46,217 bases of DNA from Pleurotus ostreatus/Saccharomyces cerevisiae fusant (taxonomy: Eukaryota > Opisthokonta), in contig JAMQCK010000165.1 of assembly GCA_024196135.1 (NCBI GenBank), forward strand, positions 1 to 46,217, in the 5' to 3' direction. The translations under genes and the position numbers were made by a program. Under the pieces are notes generated by a model. The model was not told where the DNA came from and did not search any database. It saw only the letters and a list, made by a program, of their open reading frames with translations. Positions 33,574 through 43,690 of the stretch are shown here, one piece after another; position 1 is the first letter of the stretch, and every line of letters starts with the position of its first letter.

Positions 33574-34092
33574 GCCATCCTGCATTCGCTTACAGCCTCT
33601 GTACCGTAGTGAACTACTTGACGCGATTCCTGAGCATTTGTGAAAGTATGGTGTGATGAATCGAGTATACGAACGTGTTGGCCGAGCACTTCAAGGCCCA
33701 CGACGCGACAGATAACAAAAAGGCTGGCTCCGCCGGCTCAGATGGAGAGATACCGAAGGACGGCGGCCAAGGAACGGTGCTAGGACGCGCCGGGCCGTGG
33801 GGGGATTTGCTCCGTCCACGGGCCTCTTGGAACCATAGGGAAGAACACCAACATCACATTGCGAAGGAAAGGAATCGGTATCTACTACATGTAAAAGGAG
33901 GGAGGACCAGCATAGGTAGCCCCTGTGGTCCATAAAATGATTCAAAAAAAAAAAAAAAAAACGAACGTGTTGTGGACCCTTGGGACCATCGATTGTCCGA
34001 TGGGACGAGGCTGGGTGAAATAGTGCGGAACGTGTAGATGTCCGCCCGTCGCCGACGCGCCTTCTGCTCCCTTCTCTTCACATCCCCCTCCG
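33574..34092. other. intergenic with an 18-base poly(A) tract
   Basis: 519 bp lie between two + strand genes. No exon is supported. An uninterrupted run of 18 A lies at 33944-33961, about 130 bp before the DCD1 start. In fungi dA:dT tracts often keep promoters free of nucleosomes; that function is inferred here. Confidence 0.5.
33944..33961 (+). repeat. poly(dA:dT) tract
   Basis: 18 consecutive A residues on the + strand in the upstream region of the dCMP deaminase gene. It could be a promoter element or a hot spot for length variation. Confidence 0.9.
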
Positions 34093-35704
34093 ATGCTCAT
34101 CGCCATCGTCGGTACGCGCGCCTCAGGCAAGGACTCCGTCCACAGGTATCTAGTAGACAAGGGCTTCACTCCCCTCGCCCTTGCCGAAGCCGAGCCAGAC
34201 AACGTGCGCACCGACCCGTTCCCTCGGTCTGCACGTCCAACTGATCTTCATTTATCCTCCCCTCTTCCAGCTCTCTCACCTCAACCACAAGCGTGGCGAC
34301 TCGTACTCTTCGACCAGCAGTGCCAGCGATGATCATGGCTTCTTCAGCCTTGCCCCCTCAGAGGGACCCGACACCGATCGCGCAGGACCGACTTACGAGC
34401 TCGCTGCCGCGCGCCTGTCCTTCCTGAACCTCAGTCCCCTCTCCTCCCCTGTACCAGCTTCGGTGAAGGCGAGGCAGAAGTTGCGTTTCTCCACGACATC
34501 GGAGATGCTGGCACACGTTACGCGACATTGGACGGACCACTTCGTGACGATGGACCTCGGGACGCGCGCGTTGCTGGCGCCCTTTATGAGGCGGCCGTTC
34601 TTCATGTTGATCAGTGTGGACGCGCCAATACTGCTCAGGTATCGGAGAGCGAGATCGTATGTGTTCTGACTCTGCTCCTTCGCGTGATGCAAGCTCACAT
34701 TACACCTCTTCCCCCGCAGCAAATTCCCCGGCCTCGAGCTCCTCGACTTTATTCAAGAGCACGACAAGCTAGTGCATGGCTTCCCCGATACGGAGCCCGA
34801 AGCCTCTCCCGTCGAGACCCTCGTCCCACCCTTCAACCCCAGCACATCCTCCATTCACCTTCCCCCTCCCCATGTCAGCCAGGCGGCGGCAGACTCGCTT
34901 CACGCGATACGCGATCTTGTGCATCTGCATATTGACAACGCGTTTGACACGGTGCCAGACCTACACTTTCATCTGGAGAAGCTGGACTTGCTGGATCCGA
35001 GCCACTTGAGGCCAGGATGGGACGCGTATTTCATGGTGGGTTCATTGTCCACGGACATTCTACATATAGGTCTGACGCATCAACTGCAGACTATCGCATC
35101 CTTGGCATCCCATCGGTCGAACTGCATGAAGCGACGCGTCGGAGCTGTTCTTGTCGATGTGCGAGGAGGCAATCGAATCATCGCTACTGGGTTCGTAATT
35201 CCTCCCATCCGTAGAGCTGCTTCGCTGATGTACCACAGGTACAATGGCACACCTCGCGGTCTGACCAACTGCAACGCCGGCGGATGTCCTCGCTGCAACA
35301 CGGGCATCGAGTCGGTCGAGTGCATATGCTTGCACGCCGAAGAGAATGCCCTCTTGGAAGCGGGAAGGGAACGCGTCGGGCCTGGTGCAGTCTTATACTG
35401 CAATACGTGCGTTCATGATCTACATCTCCTGGTTGCTCTTTACATATTTCGTAGATGCCCTTGCCTCAAATGCACTGTCAAGATCATCCAAACCGGAGTG
35501 TCAACCGTGGTGTACAACCTGTCCTACAAAGTGTCAGTCGTCGATTCCATGCCTGAACCAGAGGGAGTACTGACCCAGTGCAGTGATGACGCCTCCGCCG
35601 CCCTCTTCAAAGAGTCCGGCGTCGAGCTGCGGCGGTACAATCCAAACCACAAGCACTATCTCCCCACCATAGATGCTCCTGGTCTACGCATGGTAAACCC
35701 TTGA
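34093..35704 (+). CDS. DCD1: dCMP deaminase with N-terminal P-loop kinase-like domain
   Basis: Seven exons (34093-34203, 34271-34656, 34720-35035, 35090-35190, 35239-35406, 35455-35532, 35584-35704) encode 426 aa. The C-terminal half (272-426) is a zinc cytidine/dCMP deaminase domain: RSNCMKRRVGAVLV, then TGYNGTPRGLTNCN. The catalytic HAE is at 337-339 and the zinc ligands at C364 and C367 in NTCPCLKC. The enzyme makes dUMP for dTTP synthesis. The N-terminal half starts MLIAIVGTRASGKDSV, a Walker-A-like loop, and later has RRPFFMLISVDAPILLRYRR, typical of nucleotide-kinase folds; fungal Dcd1 proteins carry this extension. In place of the usual GK[ST] there is GKD, so ATP use is doubtful. The first intron (34204-34270) is set by frame and is the least certain. 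The last four introns are all 3n and stop-free. Confidence 0.92.
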
Positions 35705-35721
35705 CCGATCCAATCCAGTGT

Positions 35722-38700
35722 TCACTTTGCCCCTCCCTCGCCCTCATCCAAGCCCTGATAGATGAGCGCCGCGTTTGCTGTGATGTCCCATCGTGGCTCG
35801 CGCAGGAACGCTACGGTCGACGCTACTTCGCCGGTCGTACCCGCCAGCGCAAGCCAGACCTCGTCCGCATTGCGTAGGCCGATTGCGAGGTAGAGGTCCC
35901 TCGCGCACTGCTGCAGCTCCTCGTGCGCTCCAACGTGCAAGAATCGCCGGAAGTCCACTATCACCTCCCACAACGACGAGTCCTGCGGCTGCACACCCCG
36001 CGCCGCTGCCGTCATCGTCCGCAACAGCGACCGATACAGCCTATGCGAGTGCGTGTACGCGGACTCCGTGCCTATCGCTACCCCCGCCCCTCGCCTCGCT
36101 AGCGCACTCTGCGAGTCCGCGCGATCCAGCTGCCCCAGCATCTTATGGAACCGCGGCCACACATCGTCCCAGATGCGGCGGAACATGAAGTCGCCGACAT
36201 GAGCTGACAACGCTTCGACGAGCCCCGCGGCGGCGGTCACGACGAACGTCTCGCGGTCCGCGAGGCGGTTGAGGATGAACGGCCACGCGCGGTGGATTTC
36301 GGGCATGAGGGCGCTCTCCGGGAGGACGGGGACGGCGGAGGCGAGGAGCGTGAGGATGCGCGCGCGGATGGAGGGCGCGCCGTGCGTGAGGAAGTAGAGG
36401 GAGCGGGCAACGATCTGGGTGGTGAGGGCTTGGATGGGGGTAGGTGGCGCGTTGTCGTCGGAGGTGTCCATGGGGGCTTCGTCCTCCTTGGGCTCTTCGT
36501 CGGCGTCCTCGGGTTCACCCCAAGCGCGTCGAGGGGCGGGGCCGTAGTCGATAGTGTCTTCGTCATCAGAATCGGCATCGTTTCTGCGCGCGTACCACTC
36601 GAAGAAGGCATCGAAGCGCTCGCGGTCCACCAGTACGTCAGCTTTGGGAGCCTTGGGTCCATCCTCCTTCATCGCGTTGTCCTCGACCTCGATTACCTTG
36701 ATGACTTCCCCGAGCACCTGAATCAGCCCCTCCACGAGGACATCGTACCCGTGGAACTCGTCCAGTCGGTCGAAGCACTCCTCGACGACGTCCCCTGCGC
36801 GATCGACGACATCGCTGCCAACGAGACGCACGAGGATGACGAGCACCTTCGTCGCATCCAGGTCTAGCCATCGTCTCGTCAGCCGCCGTCCCACCGCATC
36901 GAGTGCGTAGTCAAAGTTGGCGAGCAGCAGGTTCGCCGGAGAAGCGTAGGACGTGCTGATGGCAATGAAGTTCAGCGCCGCGTGCGCGGTGGCGGACAGT
37001 AAGGGCACCGAAGACACCAGAGAATGAAGGATGGGGTAGAGTATCCGAATGAGTGTTTGATTGAACTTGGCTTGCAACACGCCAGCGAGTACGGCGAGGA
37101 GCTGGACAAGCAGAGTGCGGTGAAGGATAGGTTGGATGCTCGAGCGATACTGTTGCATGGGCGCAGATCTGATGATTTTGAGGTTATCTTGTAGTGGGTA
37201 GAGGCCTTGAACGTGTTGCACTGTGCTGTTGACCTCGGGGTTTTCTGGCTTTTCCTGCGGCGCCGGTGTCTCCGCGTCGGCATCCCCATCGTCCCAGACT
37301 TCGGAAACCGTTGTCGCAAGCGATCGGGCCAGCTTCGACAGACGCTTACTCACGGGCCGCAAGCGTACGTCTCTTGCCGCCTCCGCGGATAGCGATATAT
37401 CGGCCACACCCTCCAGTAACCGGGAAGCGCACCAAACAGCTGCCACGGCATCACTATCCCTTCCCGACTGCCCAACACCCGCGAACCACTCAATCGCGTA
37501 GAGGCAGGGCTCGCCCGCTGCTTTGCCAAGAGCACGGAACATGCGCGTCACTGCATCGGCGGCGCTGCGTGTTGTGAGGCTCTTCAGCGGTACTTCCGGG
37601 AAGGATACCCAGGAAGCCGCATCGGCATCGTTCTCGAGCAACGCAGTTGTGGGTGCGCGCGCGACGTTGACTGCGGGCTCGACGAACTCGAGGACGGAGA
37701 GAAGGCTCCATCCCCACTTCTCGATACCTCCAGACGGGCCAAGAAGCTTGCCGACACCGGTGGAGATGGCATGTAGCGCTGGGCTGTCGATAGCACCCTC
37801 CGAATACGATAGCCGGCAGACAGCTTCGACGAGGCCGGCGACGTGCTCGACCTTGGCGTCCGCTTGTGAGGTGAGGAGGCGCGGTAGGGAAGTGAGGTTA
37901 TCGCGGGTGATATTCATGAGGGTTTGCAATATAGTATGTTGCGTCCGCGATGGAGATGTAATGGCGGAGACGAGGGATCTTCGCGCTTCCTGCGAGACCG
38001 ATGGGTAGTCCGAGTTGGATAGAGCCAGGAGAAGGGATAGCAGTAAGGTCTGGGATTGTGGCAGTGTCAACGATGTTGATACGAGCAAGGTGGACGCGCA
38101 TTTTGTGAGTGCGAGCAACGCAGACGCCGTTGGATGAGAGATCAGTGGTGTCAATGAGTTGAGCGCGATGTGCAATTGTGTCGCCGTCCCCCGCAGCCAT
38201 GTCGCGGTCCTTTGCGTGGCAAAGGGACGCGTGGTCCTGTCCTGCGTCAATCCATCGCTCGCAAGACTCTTGAGATCGTCCAAGCTCGTGAAGACCTTGA
38301 TAGCGCCCTCCTGTGCGCAGATCTCGTCGCCCACCGACCGGACCACGATGACGGTAAGAACATCCAGAGACGCCGCCACGACATCGCCATTGACCCATCC
38401 CTTTTTGCCGGCCATCCCCAAAGCAAGTTTCGTTGACGTGCTAACAACGCCGGGTAGAATTGACGGCGCCAGATCGTCGGGAATGTAGTCATTGACGAGG
38501 ACGCGCAGCGTTTGCAGGCATGCCAGGGTCAGCGATATGTTTGGGGTCAATGCGGTCTCGATGAGCGAGTTTATTGTCTGCCCAAGGATCGGAATGAACT
38601 TTGGCATCTGCGCGTAGAAGCGAAGCTCTTCCAGTCTCTCGAACGCGTCTTCGGCCTGCACACAGCGTCTGGCGGCATCTTCAGCATTCCTAGGTCGCAC

Positions 38701-39179
38701 GAGACACTGTATGCAGCGGATAGCCGCCTCCTTCGTCTCTTCGTCGCGTGCTTTGCCCTTCCCCTTCACGTCGATGCCGCCGAGTACAGCGCCGGCGAGC
38801 ATGAACAGCTGCTCCCAGATCTTCATGTCGCAGTCCCACCACCAGTCTTCGCAAAGTATAGTCAGGATGAGGAAGATGTTCTCGAGTATCTGATCGGGGA
38901 TAGCCTCCGAGTTATTCTTCGACAGTAGGGTGGATAGCGGGAAGAAGATATACGAGATGAGGTTGGGTGAGAGGATGTTCGGTCGGTTCTCCTTCAGTAT
39001 ATCGAGAAGCTCGGATAAGAGTTTGGAAGTAGCGGGGATATTTGAGGGTGTGAGAGGGGGAGTGCCCATGAGTGGGACGCAGACGCGCTTGAGCTATGTG
39101 ACAGTCAGTACTTGAGCTGATCGTGGACGCGTTCACTGACCCTCTGAAAGAGGGCTTGCGACTTGGGATCGGCAGCCAT
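35722..39179 (-). CDS. TTI1: Tti1, TEL2-interacting protein of the TTT complex
   Basis: A 39 nt first exon (complement of 39141-39179, MAADPKSQALFQR) joins a long second exon (35722-39093). The product is 1136 aa, close to the family length. It is made of HEAT-type helical repeats throughout, for example LLSELLDILKENRPNILSP, LTLACLQTLRVLVNDYIP and PSIRARILTLLASAVPVL, with an acidic loop (DADSDDEDTIDYGP and following) before the C-terminal repeats. The C-terminal domain DSQSALARRGAGVAIGTESA is characteristic of Tti1 as I recall it. The Tel2-Tti1-Tti2 complex works with Hsp90 to mature the PIKK kinases (TOR, Tel1/ATM, Mec1/ATR). An in-frame ATG at 39350 would add 57 residues that look non-conserved. 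The stop lies 17 bp from the convergent DCD1 stop. Confidence 0.87.
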
Positions 39180-39534
39180 GGTGTGGCACGCGTCTTCTGC
39201 GTTTTCGTTGTTTCTGCCGCCGCTGAAAGGTGGTTGGGGGTGGGGGTGCTCGTTACGGATGAAGCCAAGAGCAAGTTCGCGAATGAGGTGCATCGGGAGA
39301 TCGGCCCGCGTCGTTAGCGCCATCAATTGTCGATCGGTATCATCGCCCATTGTTTTTTGCCCTTGTCATTGTTCAGTCTGAGTCTCCTCTGACCATCGAG
39401 GACTTACCTTGGACACCTCTTCCATGTTCTCCTAACTTATCTGTTCAGGTGAAAGTTGCTTACAGAGTCCAACCTGCGCCTTGCTTACACTCCCCTAGGC
39501 ATCCATCTAATCGACCCATACTGCATCCTCAACC
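39180..39534. promoter_or_regulatory. divergent intergenic region, TTI1 / PABA synthase
   Basis: 355 bp lie between divergent starts. The right end is pyrimidine-rich just before the PABA synthase ATG. An upstream in-frame ATG for TTI1 at 39350 falls here. No definite motif is claimed. Confidence 0.35.
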
Positions 39535-41887
39535 ATGACCGTGTCCCCGCCAACTTTCCTCCTCGTAGACTGCTACGACTCCTTCACTTACAAGTGCGTG
39601 CTATCACACACCTTTGCGACTCTATTTAATGACATTGTCAACAGCCTTGCATCTCTCTTCTCAAGAGCCATACCCGATTGCACCATCCACATCGTCAAGA
39701 ACGACCAACTATCCTTCGCCGAACTGCGTCCTTACCTTCATGAGCTATCAGCGGTCATAGTCGGCCCTGGTCCCGGCTCCCCAGACAATGACTCAGACAT
39801 CGGCATCGTCAAGCACCTCTGGGCAGTCGACGACGCGGACGTCATGCCCATATTTGGTGTTTGCCTCGGGCTGCAGAGCCTCTGCATCGAGCATGGAGCT
39901 ATACTCAAGCGCCTCCACACTGTCAAGCACGGCCAGATATCCCACATCGATCACTCTGGTGCCGACATCTTCGAGGGCGTTAGCACCGTCGACGCCGTCC
40001 GCTACCACTCCCTGCATGTCGAGCTACGCAAAGGAGGCTCAATAGAGCCCCTCGGCTGGGCGCACGATGCAGAGAATGGCCCTGTCCTTATGGCGGCCAA
40101 GCACTCAAGACGACCATACTGGGCAGTGCAATACCACCCCGAGTCCAGTCAAAGCAGCGGAGGCCAGGAGATCGTTAGGAACTTCTGGAGGCTGGCGCAG
40201 AGATGGAATGATCGTAGCGGACGGAAACTGACTTCGCTCTCCCTCGACGGACGGGTCCTCCTCGGAGACCCCTGGCCATGCTTGCGCTCCCCAACACGTC
40301 CCCCGACTGGCGAGGCAGAACGCGAAGTGGTCACGGAGGCTATCCACGTACCCGGCCTGTCGATCACTCGTCTTTGCGAAGTCCTCGGCGTCCACGACGA
40401 GACAAAGCCATTTGTGATGCTCGATTCCGCCGCCCGCCCCGGAAGGTGGTCAATCCTTGGCTTACCCATGTCATCGTCACCTCTTATCCAGCACTACGCT
40501 GGTGAACACTCCGTCCGCATAACGCGCGATGGAAAGACCGACGAAGAAAGCCTGCGGGACCGACCGATATGGGACTGGCTCACCAACTATATGTGCAAGC
40601 GTCGCGCTATTCGCGGACGCCCAGAAGTCCCCTTCTGGGGCGGCCTAGTTGGCTGTCTCAGCTACGAAGTCGGCCTCCAGGACCTGGGCGTGCCCCTGCC
40701 CAAGGGCAAAACTGCCGCCGGGCACCCGGATGTTAACCTCATATTCCTCGAGCGCAGCCTCGTCTTCGATACCCTTACGGAAACACTCTACATCCAGACC
40801 ATCCGCCCCGACGACCACCAATGGGTCAAAGATACCTCACTTCATCTTCAGCATCATAGAACTCAACTCCTAGACCTGTATCATAGTACCAACGGGAAGA
40901 CCTCAACGTCTACCCCTTCTTCACAAAATCCCCAACTCAGCTTGCCCAGCAAGAAAGACTACATCTCCCGAATCGATCGCGCGAAGGAATACCTCTACTC
41001 CGGCGACTCCTACGAGCTCTGCCTCACCGCGCGCACCAGCGTTCGCGTCCCGCCCCTCCCCCAACCCTGCTCCTCGTGGCAGCGCTACAAGAAGCTCCGA
41101 CAGCTCAACCCCGCGCCGCACGCCGCCTACATCCGCCTGAGCCCCACGACCTTCATCTCCTCCTCCCCCGAGCGCTTCCTCTCCTGCTCGCGCGGCGCCG
41201 ACCCCGTCTGCCAGCTCCGCCCCATCAAGGGCACCCTGCGCAAGGGCCCGGGCATCACGCGCGCGGTGGCGAAGCAGGAGCTGGCGGGCAGCGTGAAGGA
41301 GGTGGCGGAGAACCTGATGATCGTCGATTTGATCACGCACGATCTGCACCATGTTGTGGGGGAGGATGTGAGGGTGGCGAAGTTCTGCTCGGTGGAGGAG
41401 TATGAGACGGTGTGGCAGCTGACGAGCGTGATTGAGGGCAGGCTTGCGCCTGGTGCGCCGTTGACTTCGACGTGGGATCTCGGCACGCGGGTGCTTAGGC
41501 ATAGTCTGCCGCCTGGTGAGTGCTCTCGTTGGGGCTTTGTAATTGTCTTTGCTGACGATCCCTCCAGGTAGCATGACTGGCGCGCCCAAGAAGCGGAGCG
41601 TTGAGATCCTGCAAACACTCGAGGACGACCCGCGCGGCATCTACTCTGGCGTCTTCGGCTACTGGTGCGTCAGCGGCGCGAGCGACTGGGCCGTCACCAT
41701 CCGAAGTTGCTACAAGCACGACTCCTCCTCCACCAACGACGGCCTCGAGGAATGGACCATGGGCGCCGGAGGTGCCATAACCGCCCTCTCCGACTCCGAA
41801 GCAGAATGGGACGAGATGCTGCTCAAACTGGGCGGCGTGCTGCGCGCTTTCGATGTGCATTCACTAGATGAACACCTTGTAGACTAA
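39535..41887 (+). CDS. ABZ1: fused para-aminobenzoate (ADC) synthase, PabA-PabB
   Basis: Three exons (39535-39593, 39645-41515, 41568-41887) encode 749 aa. Residues 1-210 are a class I glutamine amidotransferase: VDCYDSFTYNLASLF, GPGPGSPDND, nucleophile Cys93 in FGVCLGLQS and the catalytic His/Glu pair in H184-P185-E186. Residues about 260-749 are the chorismate-binding PabB part: FWGGLVGCLSYEVG, SGDSYELCLTARTS and the decisive PIKGT with Lys548. Lys there marks aminodeoxychorismate synthase, where anthranilate synthase has Ala (PIAGT). SMTGAPKKRSVEIL and YSGVFGYW complete the active site. With ADC lyase, encoded elsewhere, the enzyme makes para-aminobenzoate for folate. The first intron (39594-39644) is 51 nt and stop-free. 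Confidence 0.96.
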
Positions 41888-42381
41888 CGGGTTATTGGGC
41901 GTGTACTAATACGGGACTTCAACTCCTGTTGTATCCTTACTGTACTTGTAATCTTCAACGATGCTCTTCGCTATGTCCTCGACCTACATGCATGTGATTA
42001 TTGCCGCCCCGCAATCCCAGACAAATAAAGGCGTGGGAAGAATAAGTTGTGGGTCCAATCGAGCGCTTCCAAGCTTGGCCAACTCACGGTTCGCCCCGAA
42101 ATACAAAACCTTCCGTCTTGGGCTCGGCCGACGATAAGAGAGCGTTGCGCATTGTGTTGCTCGGCGCGGCCTCCACATCCCACCGGCGTCAGCATATGCC
42201 ATGACGTTGCCCCGCCTCGACTCGGCGCGGCAACGACGGCGGCACACATGCAGATGATCGCGCTGGCACCCGGGATATGATTCCGAACAGCATCCCTCTG
42301 CTTCTGCTCTCACCGGGACTACGACTCTAAACACCATTACTGCCACTTGCTTCTCGTACTCGAGTGGAGGAATCTCCTGAC
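41888..42381. other. intergenic, no gene seen
   Basis: 494 bp lie between two + strand genes. Open frames are short and have no family resemblance. Pyrimidine-rich sequence occurs near 42290-42375, upstream of the DUF6593 gene. Confidence 0.45.
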
Positions 42382-43690
42382 ATGGCCGCACCAGAAACCA
42401 GGTAAGCCTCGCCAAGCCTCACTAAACACCCTGCTTCGTAAGGGGAAGGGGAACTATGGCCACGAATATTGAGCTTCCCCCAGCGACACATCTACGTCTG
42501 CTGCAAACGACGCTAGTCGCGCCTCTGAGAATGATTCGTCACTGCGGAGCAAGACGCGACGTCTCCTACACAATATAGGTTCTCGACGAGGATCTAGCAG
42601 TCGAGCTCGGTCTATCCCGGAGGCCGATGCACCTTCTGGCGACTCACCTACGACCTCTTCCGATGAGCTTCCAGGCTCAAGGGAAGATGCGCACGCCTCT
42701 GGCGCGCACGAAGTGCCCGTCCTCACCTCCGACGAGGGCTCACCTGCGACGCCCGTATTGGTGAACTTGAATGAGCCAGCGCCATCAGAAGACCCTCCTG
42801 CGTGAGTTGAGTTCATCTTCGTTTGCAGAGCTTCTAGTTGATGTCTGACGCACAGATATGTGGACGCACGACGACCAACAGAGCCCATAACCTATGTTTT
42901 CACCCCTTCCGGGGCGAACGCTATGCTCTTGTTACCGCCTTCTCAGGCCGCAGACTCGCGACCATTGTACCATATCTCTGTGGCTATGAATGTCTTCGTG
43001 CCTACATCTTTCATCACCAGTAAGCCGGCTTCTTCATCAAACACAACTGATATTTACCCTGCGTCAGCCGTTCGTCGCGGTGGCACTGAAGAGGGGCCTA
43101 TTGTAGGCGACTTCGAGTGAGTTACGAAGTCAGCCGCCAGCAAACAAATACACTGACCATGAACAGGATGGGAATCTCAAACAAAGCCAGCACCGTTTTC
43201 ATCCGGAATCGGGAATGCACGGTTCATGATGCGCTCCATCCCAAGACCTTCAAAGGGGTACGTTATTCGCTTTCTCGTCCGTGAAGGAAAGCTCATGATG
43301 GCCTAGGACATACTTACCTGGACGTTGACCGATAAGGTGAGTTTGTCCGTTCGAATATATGAGATGGACTCACATACGTTTTCTAGGAAATTCAATGGGA
43401 CATTACCAGCGACCCACGATTGTACATCGTAAGTACACCACGTCAGGTAATATCTTCATGTTCTTACTCGCATTCAGTGCTTTAGAATGGAGAAGGCGGT
43501 CATGGAGAGAGTAGTTCTCGCCCGCTTCTTGCCTAACCGCAGCCTTCGCCTTCCGGATGCGCGACACCGCACGCAAATGCTGGAAGTCACTCCCGCGGGG
43601 CAGGAGTTTCTGGACGACATCCTGCTGTCCGCGCTTATAATTGAGCGGCGGCGACGTCGGCCCACTAGGCATACGGACATGTTTAACTGA
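42382..43690 (+). CDS. DUF6593-type protein, 8 exons
   Basis: Exons 42382-42401, 42484-42801, 42856-43019, 43068-43116, 43167-43257, 43307-43336, 43387-43428 and 43478-43690 join in frame to 308 aa. The first 130 residues are Ser-rich and probably disordered. The conserved part runs from LYHISVAMNVFVPTSFITT through VRRGGTEEGPIVGDFEMGI and WDITSDPRLY. It ends in VTPAGQEFLDDILLSALIIE, the ending I associate with the agaricomycete DUF6593 beta-rich domain, usually followed by basic residues as here (RRRRRP). The function of the family is unknown; members occur in many copies in mushroom genomes. Two exons are very short (30 and 42 nt). Confidence 0.8.

Noticed and set aside
39180..39350. N-terminal extension of Tti1 from ATG 39350
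   Set aside because: The 57 extra residues include a Gly/Pro/Asn-rich low-complexity stretch, unlike the helical start expected; likely 5'UTR.
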